Positions 6,917-11,871 of a DNA stretch of 11,871 bases are shown in pieces. The position numbers and the translations under genes were made by a program. The stretch is taken from the NCBI GenBank assembly GCA_009936675.1, contig JAACDY010000090.1, forward strand, positions 1-11,871. Reading direction: 5' to 3'. A model generated the notes under the pieces. That model was not told the DNA's origin. It saw only the letters and a program-made list of their open reading frames with translations, and did no database searches. This stretch comes from Bacteroidota bacterium (lineage in GTDB: Bacteria > Bacteroidota > Bacteroidia > Flavobacteriales > Flavobacteriaceae). Every line of letters begins with the position of its first letter. The stretch's first letter is position 1.

Positions 6917-6948
6917 TAAATATACCACTATTCATTCAGGAAATACAA
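6917..6948 (-). promoter_or_regulatory. Candidate promoter for the polyprenyl synthase gene
   Basis: On the minus strand, TTG (6948-6946) stands 21 bases before TATATTTA (6924-6917), a seven-of-eight match to TAnnTTTG. The box ends 7 bases before the ATG at 6909, so transcription from it would give an almost leaderless message. The element fills the 40-base gap after rlmN, where readthrough from rlmN is equally possible. Confidence 0.3.
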
Positions 6949-6949
6949 T

Positions 6950-8002
6950 CTATTCTCCTTCGGCTTTGTTGGCCAACTGACCGCAGGCTGCATCAATATC
7001 TTTCCCTCTTGATCTGCGGACAGTTACAGTAATTCTCTCAGCTTCCAATGCTGACTCATAAGCCTGGATTCTGTCTTTGTCAGCCTGTAGGAATTGGTCA
7101 TCTCCAATGGGATTGTATTCTATCAAATTTACTTTACAAGGAGAAATTTTACAAAAATCAACCAAAGCATTGATGTCTTCATCACCGTCATTGATGCCTT
7201 TCCAAACCACATACTCATAGGTCACTGGTTTCGCCGTTTTTTCATGCCAATATTTGATGGCGTCGACCAGATCGTTGAGGGGAAATTTTTCTGCAAAAGG
7301 CATCAATTGTTGCCTCAGCTCTTGACGGGCACTGTGGAGCGAAACGGCCAACCCAAAGCGTACTTGATCATCGGCCATTTTCATCATCATTTTTGGAATT
7401 CCCGAGGTAGAAACTGTAATTCTAGAGGGCGACATACCCAGACCCTCCGATTGGGTGATTTTATCAATGGCGTTGATCAGATTTTTGTAATTCATCAAAG
7501 GCTCCCCCATTCCCATAAATACGATATTGGAAAGGGGTCGATCAAAATACAAGCGACTTTGCTGATCCATGGCGACCACCTGATCATAAATTTCATCGGC
7601 ATTGAGATTTCGCATTCTTTTGATTTTGGCAGTAGCACAAAATTTACAATCCAAACTACAACCTACCTGAGAAGAGACACAAGCAGTGGTTCGGGTTGCT
7701 GTCGGAATAAGAACAGATTCTACCACCAAATTATCGTGCAGTTTTACTGCATTTTTGATGGTTCCATCGTTGCTTTTTTGTTGTTGATCTATGTCAATAT
7801 GATTGATAACAAAATGTGTTTCCAGCAAGCTTCGGGTGGATTTTGAAAGATTGGTCATCCCCTCAAAATTATGAATCCCTTTTTGCCATAACCATTGGTA
7901 TACTTGATTGCCACGAAAAGCTTGGTCATGGTTTTCAGTAAAAAAAAGCCTGAGATCTTCGAGAGAGAGGGACCGAATGTCCTTTTTTGTTTCGGGTTTC
8001 AT
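6950..8002 (-). CDS. rlmN: Dual-specificity RNA methyltransferase RlmN (radical SAM)
   Basis: RlmN makes C2-methyladenosine at A2503 of 23S rRNA and A37 of certain tRNAs, supporting translational fidelity. The protein has 350 residues from the ATG at 8002. A TTG one codon upstream (8005) is also in frame, but the ATG is preferred. It shows an N-terminal helical domain (QVYQWLWQKG, residues 34-43), then VSSQVGCSLDCKFCATAK, whose cysteines C115, C119 and C122 bind the iron-sulfur cluster. The GMGEP motif (164-168) lies in the radical SAM barrel. The two mechanistic cysteines are present: C108 just before VSSQVGC, and C340 near the C-terminus (DIDAACGQL), the residue that is transiently methylated. 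SAM supplies both the radical and the methyl group. queA lies 45 bases upstream on the same strand, so both RNA-modification genes are probably co-transcribed. Confidence 0.97.
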   Translation of the reverse strand: MKPETKKDIRSLSLEDLRLFFTENHDQAFRGNQVYQWLWQKGIHNFEGMTNLSKSTRSLLETHFVINHIDIDQQQKSNDGTIKNAVKLHDNLVVESVLIPTATRTTACVSSQVGCSLDCKFCATAKIKRMRNLNADEIYDQVVAMDQQSRLYFDRPLSNIVFMGMGEPLMNYKNLINAIDKITQSEGLGMSPSRITVSTSGIPKMMMKMADDQVRFGLAVSLHSARQELRQQLMPFAEKFPLNDLVDAIKYWHEKTAKPVTYEYVVWKGINDGDEDINALVDFCKISPCKVNLIEYNPIGDDQFLQADKDRIQAYESALEAERITVTVRRSRGKDIDAACGQLANKAEGE

Positions 8003-8031
8003 CAACGCTTTCCTTCAAAAATCCTCTTCAT
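8002..8031 (-). promoter_or_regulatory. Possible 9-codon leader ORF coupled to rlmN
   Basis: In the 45-base gap between queA and rlmN, ATG at 8031-8029 opens a short frame (MKRIFEGKR). It ends in TGA at 8004-8002, sharing one base with the rlmN ATG (TGATG). An AAGGA-like purine run also lies about 8 bases before the rlmN ATG. Coupling is possible, but the frame may be accidental. Confidence 0.15.
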
Positions 8032-8047
8032 GGGACTTCTATTGCTG

Positions 8048-9097
8048 TTATATGATAAGCATGGCATCACCGTAAGAATAAAAGTTATATTTATTCTTAA
8101 TGGCTTGATTATAGGCTTCTTTGACAAAATCAACATCGGCAAAGGCAGAAACCATCATCAACAATGTAGATTTTGGCGTATGAAAATTGGTAATCATACA
8201 ATTGGCAATAGAGAAATCGTAGGGAGGAAAAATGAATTTATGAGTCCATCCCTGATAGGGATTGAGGGTACCCATAGAAGATACGGAAGATTCCAAACCT
8301 CTCATAACAGTGGTTCCCACGGCACAGATTTTACGATTGGTATTCAATGCACTATTGACCATATTAGCCGCATCTTGGGTGATGATCAATTCCTCAGAGT
8401 CCATTTTGTGTTTGGAGAGGTCTTCCACTTCGACAGGACTAAACGTTCCCAATCCAACGTGTAAAGTCAATTCTGCCAAATCGATCCCTTTGATTTGAAG
8501 CTTTTTGATTAGATGTTTTGAAAAATGTAAGCCCGCAGTAGGAGCCGCTACAGCGCCTTCGTGTTTGGCATATATGGTTTGATAGCGCTCCTCATCTTCC
8601 TCCTCAATGGGTCGATTGATATATTTCGGAAGAGGAGTTTGGCCCAATTCTTTAAGTTTGGATCGGAATTCACTGTAAGAACCATCAAAAAGAAAACGAA
8701 GCGTTCTCCCTCTGGAAGTGGTATTGTCAATTACCTCGGCAACCAAACTGTCATCGTTACCGAAATAGAGCTTGTTCCCAATTCTAATTTTCCTAGCAGG
8801 ATCAACCAAGACATCCCACAATCTTTGTTCCTCATTGAGTTCTCTCAACAAAAAAACCTCAATTCTGGCTCCTGTTTTCTCCTTGTTTCCAAAAAGTCTG
8901 GCAGGAAAAACTTTAGTATTGTTCAATACCATCACATCGTCCTCATCGAAAAAGTCAATTATATCTTTAAAGGTATGATGACTGATGGACTCTTCGGCAC
9001 GATTGAGAACCATCAAGCGGGATTCGTCTCTTCCTGCAGAAGGTCTTTGTGCCAACAACATACTGGGAAGGTCAAAACTAAAGTCTGATAATTTCAT
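8048..9097 (-). CDS. queA: tRNA preQ1(34) S-adenosylmethionine ribosyltransferase-isomerase QueA
   Basis: QueA transfers and isomerises the ribosyl group of SAM onto 7-aminomethyl-7-deazaguanine at tRNA position 34, giving epoxyqueuosine, the penultimate step of queuosine synthesis. The protein has 349 residues, the usual length. Diagnostic stretches are the N-terminal LLAQRPSAGRDESRLMVL (15-31), LNNTKVFPARL (58-68), PLPKYI (155-160) and YQTIYAKHEGAVAAPTAGLHF (172-192). HVGLGTF (213-219), MITNFHTPKSTLLMMVSAF (301-319) and YSYGDAMLI at the C-terminus complete the set. No other queuosine gene lies in the window. A strong-looking promoter with an unusual C8 spacer lies just upstream, and rlmN follows after 45 bases, so queA probably heads a queA-rlmN transcript. 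Confidence 0.97.
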   Translation of the reverse strand: MKLSDFSFDLPSMLLAQRPSAGRDESRLMVLNRAEESISHHTFKDIIDFFDEDDVMVLNNTKVFPARLFGNKEKTGARIEVFLLRELNEEQRLWDVLVDPARKIRIGNKLYFGNDDSLVAEVIDNTTSRGRTLRFLFDGSYSEFRSKLKELGQTPLPKYINRPIEEEDEERYQTIYAKHEGAVAAPTAGLHFSKHLIKKLQIKGIDLAELTLHVGLGTFSPVEVEDLSKHKMDSEELIITQDAANMVNSALNTNRKICAVGTTVMRGLESSVSSMGTLNPYQGWTHKFIFPPYDFSIANCMITNFHTPKSTLLMMVSAFADVDFVKEAYNQAIKNKYNFYSYGDAMLII

Positions 9098-9117
9098 GGT
9101 TATTTTTTTTTGCCCTG

Positions 9118-9149
9118 CAAATATAGTCTCTCAAGGGGGGGGATGTCAA
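9118..9149 (-). promoter_or_regulatory. Candidate queA promoter with a C8 spacer tract
   Basis: On the minus strand, TTG (9149-9147, within CTTGACAT) is followed after 21 bases by TATATTTG (9125-9118), an exact match to the Bacteroidota TAnnTTTG box. This is one of the two exact boxes found upstream of genes here. It lies 21 bases before the queA ATG in the 71-base gap after aroA. The spacer contains a run of eight C (9142-9135), and the leader contains a run of nine A (9111-9103). Confidence 0.55.
9135..9142. repeat. G8/C8 homopolymer tract in the queA promoter spacer
   Basis: Eight consecutive G on the plus strand (C on the minus strand) lie between the predicted -33 and -7 elements of queA. 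Homopolymer C/G runs of this length are prone to slippage, and a change here would alter promoter spacing. It is conspicuous in AT-rich surroundings. Confidence 0.7.
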
Positions 9150-9168
9150 GTAAAAGACCATAAAAAAA

Positions 9169-10395
9169 CTAAATGATTTTTTGATCAAAGTCTATTTTCT
9201 TCAGATCGTCCCAAAAATCGGGGTAGGACTTAGAGACTACCTCAGCATTATTGATGTTTATGGGTACTTTTAATCCCAGTGGGGCAAAGGCCATAGCCAT
9301 TCTGTGGTCGTTGTAAGTATCTATAGAAATATTGTGATTGATCTTTCCTGTATTGACAAGCTCCAAACTATTGTCTGTAATTTCAACCTGAGCCCCCAGC
9401 TTTTCGGTTTCAATTTTCAGTGCAGCCAAACGATCGGTCTCTTTTATTTTCAACGTATGCAAGCCTGTAAGCTTACAATCAACATTAAGCCCCAGACAGC
9501 TTACTACTATGGTCTGCGCCAAATCGGGTGTGTTTTTCAGATCAATCCTTAGGTCGGTGGGAAGGCTAAAGTCGGCAATTTCGGAAAGTATAATTTTTCC
9601 ATCGGAATAGGTCGTTTTTACTCCAAATTTTTCATAAATCTCGGCCAAGGCAGCATCTCCCTGTTTGCTTTCTTCAAAATAGTTTGACAGGGTAATTTTT
9701 CCTTTAAGTGCCAAAGCCACAGTGGAGTAGAAATAGGAGGCAGAGCTCCAATCGGATTCCACAGTCCAAAGATTGGACTCAATTTTTGCAATGGGCTTTA
9801 CAGCAATTTGGTTTCCATCGAAAGCGACCTCAAAACCCAATTGGTTCATAATACTCTGAGTCATTTTGATGTAGGGAACAGAAGTGGTTTCGCCTATTAA
9901 ATCGATCTTTAATCCATTCTTTAGGGAGGGAGCAATTAGCATTAAAGCCGAAATATACTGACTGCTGATATTTGCCGGCAAGGATACCCGATCTGATGTG
10001 ATTTCCTTTCCCCTAATGCTCAATGGCGGAAAACCGGGCTCCTTTTCATAGCTGATGTCTGCGCCCAAACCATTCAATGCGTCAACCAATAATTTTATAG
10101 GACGTTCTTGCATTCTTTTGGATCCTGTCAAAACAATTTCTCGATGGGGCTGTATGGCAAAGTAAGCCGTCAAAAAACGCATGGCTGTTCCAGCGTGATG
10201 GATATCGATGATATTACTTTTGCTCTTCAATCCCTTTTGAGTGAACTGAGAATCATCCGAATTGGAAAGGTTTTTAATTTCAATTTGAGGGTATAAAGCC
10301 TGAAGAACCAACAATCTGTTTGATTCACTCTTCGAACCGGTGATGGTAAGCTCACCATTTACCTCTTGACTGGGGTGTTGAACGTTTAACTTCAT
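9169..10395 (-). CDS. aroA: 3-phosphoshikimate 1-carboxyvinyltransferase (EPSP synthase) AroA
   Basis: AroA joins phosphoenolpyruvate and shikimate-3-phosphate to EPSP, the sixth step of the shikimate pathway to chorismate, and hence to aromatic amino acids and menaquinone. The protein has 408 residues, slightly shorter than the E. coli enzyme. Recognisable elements are GSKSESNR (20-27) with K22, HAGTAMRFL (67-75), QERP (96-99), SSQYISAL (144-151), ESDWSSASYF (213-222), NTPDLAQT (288-295) with catalytic D291, KETDRL (318-323) with E319, and NDHRMAM (362-368). The PEP-site stretch HAGTAMRF has His and Phe where the E. coli NAGTAMRP sequence has Asn and Pro. This is probably the normal Bacteroidota variant. 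The mazG-like gene ends 9 bases upstream, indicating one transcript. queA follows after 71 bases with its own promoter. Confidence 0.95.
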   Translation of the reverse strand: MKLNVQHPSQEVNGELTITGSKSESNRLLVLQALYPQIEIKNLSNSDDSQFTQKGLKSKSNIIDIHHAGTAMRFLTAYFAIQPHREIVLTGSKRMQERPIKLLVDALNGLGADISYEKEPGFPPLSIRGKEITSDRVSLPANISSQYISALMLIAPSLKNGLKIDLIGETTSVPYIKMTQSIMNQLGFEVAFDGNQIAVKPIAKIESNLWTVESDWSSASYFYSTVALALKGKITLSNYFEESKQGDAALAEIYEKFGVKTTYSDGKIILSEIADFSLPTDLRIDLKNTPDLAQTIVVSCLGLNVDCKLTGLHTLKIKETDRLAALKIETEKLGAQVEITDNSLELVNTGKINHNISIDTYNDHRMAMAFAPLGLKVPININNAEVVSKSYPDFWDDLKKIDFDQKII

Positions 10396-10404
10396 GCAGT
10401 CGTA

Positions 10405-10731
10405 TTATTTCAACTTAGGGTTATTTTGATGACGGTCGTGGTCTCTTTCCGACTTGATTTTCATTTTCTTATCAAAGGCTTTTTGCAAATCCACACCCGT
10501 CTGATTGGCCAAACACAAAACCACAAAGATGACATCGGCAAGTTCCTCACCAAGGTCTTTTGCCTTATCACTCTCTTTTTCGCTTTGCTCTCCATACCTT
10601 CTGGCGATTATGCGGGCTACTTCCCCCACCTCTTCGGTCAGTTGGGCCATATTGGTCAACTCATCAAAATAACGAACACCGTGCTCCTTGATCCAGTGGT
10701 CTACAATTTCTTGTGCTTTTTGCAATTCCAT
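10405..10731 (-). CDS. MazG-like nucleotide pyrophosphohydrolase
   Basis: This is a small all-alpha NTP pyrophosphohydrolase of 108 residues with a single MazG domain, like the iMazG/RS21-C6-related house-cleaning enzymes that hydrolyse (d)NTPs or damaged nucleotides to monophosphate and pyrophosphate. The magnesium-binding pattern is visible: EEVGE (33-37, EExxE) in the first core helix, then EELAD (62-66, ExxD with E63 and D66) in the next, followed by the hydrophobic VIFVVLCLANQTGVDL. The highly charged tail (KKMKIKSERDHDRHQNNPKLK, split here as residues 88-108) is usual in this group. Substrate preference cannot be predicted. aroA starts 9 bases downstream. The broken HAD hydrolase gene ends 53 bases upstream on the same strand, and both may serve nucleotide-pool maintenance. 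Confidence 0.9.
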   Translation of the reverse strand: MELQKAQEIVDHWIKEHGVRYFDELTNMAQLTEEVGEVARIIARRYGEQSEKESDKAKDLGEELADVIFVVLCLANQTGVDLQKAFDKKMKIKSERDHDRHQNNPKLK

Positions 10732-10784
10732 TTGCTGGCGAATTTAAAACTTTCCCGTTGGTGATAAAAGTATAAGGCTAAAAA

Positions 10785-11477
10785 TCATAGCATGATCGAA
10801 ATTTCGTCTAGATTTTCTACCATAGGACAATGATCGTGCTGGGGTTCGTTATGGGAATTGAAATGTATGGCCTGCATCCCGATATTCATGGCGCCCAAAA
10901 CATCTGCCTCTAGGCTATCGCCAATCATCAAAGAATTATGGGCATTGGTCTGAGTATGGTCTAGGGCGTGTTCAAAAATAATCGGGTGGGGTTTTTTATA
11001 ACCCACTTTTTCGGCCGTAAAGACATTTTTGAAATAAGAGGAAAGGCCTGAGTTTTTTATTTTATGATGTTGAACAATCTCAAAACCATTGGTTATGACA
11101 TGGAGTTGATATTTGCTCTTAAGCCCATCCAAAAGGGAAATTGCACCTTCAAATAGGTTAGAAAAAGTTGAAAGGTGTAAAATATATTGATCGGAGATTG
11201 ATTCAATTTTTTGGGGATCAAAATCGAAATCAATAGCTTCAAAAGTTTTGATCAACCGTTTATGCCTCAATTCCTCTTGAGAAATCTTGTTTTCTCGGTA
11301 GAGTTTCTAATAGTGATGATTGATTCCTTCATAGGCTTCCAAAAAACCATTTAAATTGAGATTGATCTTCAGTTGGTCAAAAATTTTCTCAAAGGTCAGG
11401 GCCGAATTTTTTTCAAAATCCCAAAGGGTATGATCCAAATCGAAAAACACATCAGTAATCTGATTTTTATCGGGCAT
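10785..11477 (-). pseudogene. YjjG-like HAD-family hydrolase interrupted by an in-frame TAG at codon 57
   Basis: The minus strand encodes a complete HAD-type phosphatase of 230 codons from ATG (11477-11475) to TGA (10787-10785), except that codon 57 is TAG (11309-11307). Before it lie motif I, FFDLDHTLWD with D13, D15 and T17, and most of the helical cap ending GINHHY. After it the same frame continues with KLYREN and LRHKRLIKTF, motif II (VITNGFE, T129), motif III (KKPHP, K162) and motif IV (IGDSLEAD, D187 and D192). The family usually has Trp in the cap at this point (N-x-x-L/Y-W), so TGG to TAG, a single G to A change, explains the break. The fragment after the stop lacks motif I and should be inactive alone. 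The rest is undamaged, so the change is recent, a sequencing error, or suppressed. Relatives dephosphorylate nucleotides. The ATG overlaps the upstream gene by 11 bases. Confidence 0.85.
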
Positions 11478-11871
11478 GATATTGAAGATAATTAATGAAT
11501 TGATCGCGCCAGTTGTTTTTCATCTCTTCAGCGTGGAGGATTGCATTGGAAAAAGAAACCCCATGAAAGGCAGAAGAGGTAGGCAGGTTTTCATAAAGTT
11601 CGATTAATTTTTTAAAAGCCTTTTGATTGGAAAACTTCCTCAATCCCGCCTCGTCAGCCACTACCGGATGGATTTTCAAAGAGGTTTGCAACTCATTGTT
11701 TAAATCATAAAAATAAAAGGGAACCGCAGTGGAAGCTCGATAACCGACCTCATCGGTATAGCCCATGCTGTAATCCTTCTGAATTTCTTGTTCTAGAAGA
11801 TTGTAGTATCCCAAGGAGGCCGTCAAAAGTCCATAATTGAACCTTATCGAATCGATTTTTTTAATGATCAA
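11467..11871 (-). CDS. Probable polysaccharide deacetylase-family protein, C-terminal part (5' end outside window)
   Basis: The frame is open to the right edge. The first codon there is TTG in mid-protein, so only the last 134 residues are seen. The stretch RFNYGLLTASLGYYNLLEQE, then DYSMGYTDEVGYRAST and VPFYFYDLNNELQTSLKIHP, resembles the end of the large Bacteroidota polysaccharide deacetylase-like proteins. There, DYTMGY-x-GFRAGT-x-PFxFYDL-x-LKIxP forms the final part of the NodB-type barrel. The usual catalytic Asp/His metal-binding motifs would lie upstream, outside the window, so activity cannot be judged. No membrane segment is present in this part. The HAD gene starts 11 bases before this stop, which suggests co-transcription. 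The family call rests on recalled pattern and could be wrong. Confidence 0.55.
   Translation of the reverse strand: MIIKKIDSIRFNYGLLTASLGYYNLLEQEIQKDYSMGYTDEVGYRASTAVPFYFYDLNNELQTSLKIHPVVADEAGLRKFSNQKAFKKLIELYENLPTSSAFHGVSFSNAILHAEEMKNNWRDQFINYLQYHAR

Noticed and set aside
7094..7846. Long plus-strand open frame of 250 codons, opposite rlmN
   Set aside because: It is wholly antisense to a full-length, motif-complete rlmN. The translation is Ile-, His- and Phe-rich with no domain and has the look of a reverse-strand shadow.
7895..8464. Plus-strand open frame of 189 codons spanning the rlmN-queA junction
   Set aside because: It is antisense to two secure genes, with a low-complexity translation and no domain.
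8561..9088. Plus-strand open frame of 175 codons, opposite queA
   Set aside because: It is antisense to queA, which has every family motif. No plausible promoter or recognisable protein pattern is present.
9102..9111. T-rich run beside queA as a terminator
   Set aside because: It lies in the queA leader, immediately before the start codon, with no GC stem.
9169..10395. Unusual HAGTAMRF active-site stretch of AroA as evidence of selected herbicide tolerance
   Set aside because: The rest of the protein is ordinary, and this appears to be the common form in Bacteroidota. No sign of transfer or a second aroA copy is visible.
10785..11270. HAD hydrolase as an intact shorter gene starting from TTG 11270
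   Set aside because: It would lack motif I with the nucleophile Asp. The missing part is present in the same frame upstream of the TAG, so this is the 3' part of a broken gene.

Overview
The window looks like ordinary chromosome from a low-GC member of the Bacteroidota, most likely a gliding or T9SS-bearing cytophagal or flavobacterial lineage. The evidence is a gldB-gldC gliding-motility pair, a long-chain polyprenyl diphosphate synthase of the menaquinone side-chain type, a DnaG of the zinc-ligand-free form, promoter-like boxes of the Bacteroidota type (TTG, a spacer of about 18-21 nt, TAnnTTTG) and a general lack of Shine-Dalgarno sequences. I cannot name genus or species. No RNA gene, insertion sequence, CRISPR array or prophage gene is visible, and no gene-free stretch exceeds 100 bases.

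Layout. (1) Bases 1-1030, plus strand: the 3' end of an alpha/beta hydrolase gene, then engB, a ribosome-assembly GTPase. (2) Bases 1027-2348, minus strand: gldB then gldC, coupled by a stop/start overlap, with gldC meeting engB tail-to-tail in a 4-base overlap. (3) Bases 2417-3899, plus strand: nadE (NAD synthetase) and an orphan LuxR-type response regulator whose phospho-acceptor aspartate is replaced by glutamate. (4) Bases 3896-11871, minus strand: a long co-oriented run. In transcription order it is the 3' end of a probable polysaccharide deacetylase gene, a YjjG-like HAD hydrolase broken by one in-frame amber codon, a MazG-like nucleotide pyrophosphohydrolase, aroA (EPSP synthase), queA (queuosine), rlmN (rRNA/tRNA m2A methyltransferase), an ispB-like polyprenyl synthase and dnaG (primase). 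dnaG meets the response regulator tail-to-tail, again with a 4-base overlap.

How the genes work together. Most are core housekeeping: ribosome and tRNA maturation (engB, queA, rlmN), cofactor, aromatic and quinone supply (nadE, aroA, polyprenyl synthase), nucleotide-pool cleaning (MazG-like and HAD proteins) and replication priming (dnaG). AroA (chorismate) and the polyprenyl synthase (side chain) may both feed menaquinone, but nothing here shows co-regulation. The gldBC pair is the lineage-specific element.

I found no obviously new multi-gene system. The points most worth a second look are the premature TAG in the HAD gene, the primase without zinc ligands and with a TTG start, the Asp-to-Glu receiver, the C8 tract inside the predicted queA promoter spacer, and the two convergent gene pairs that leave no room for a terminator.
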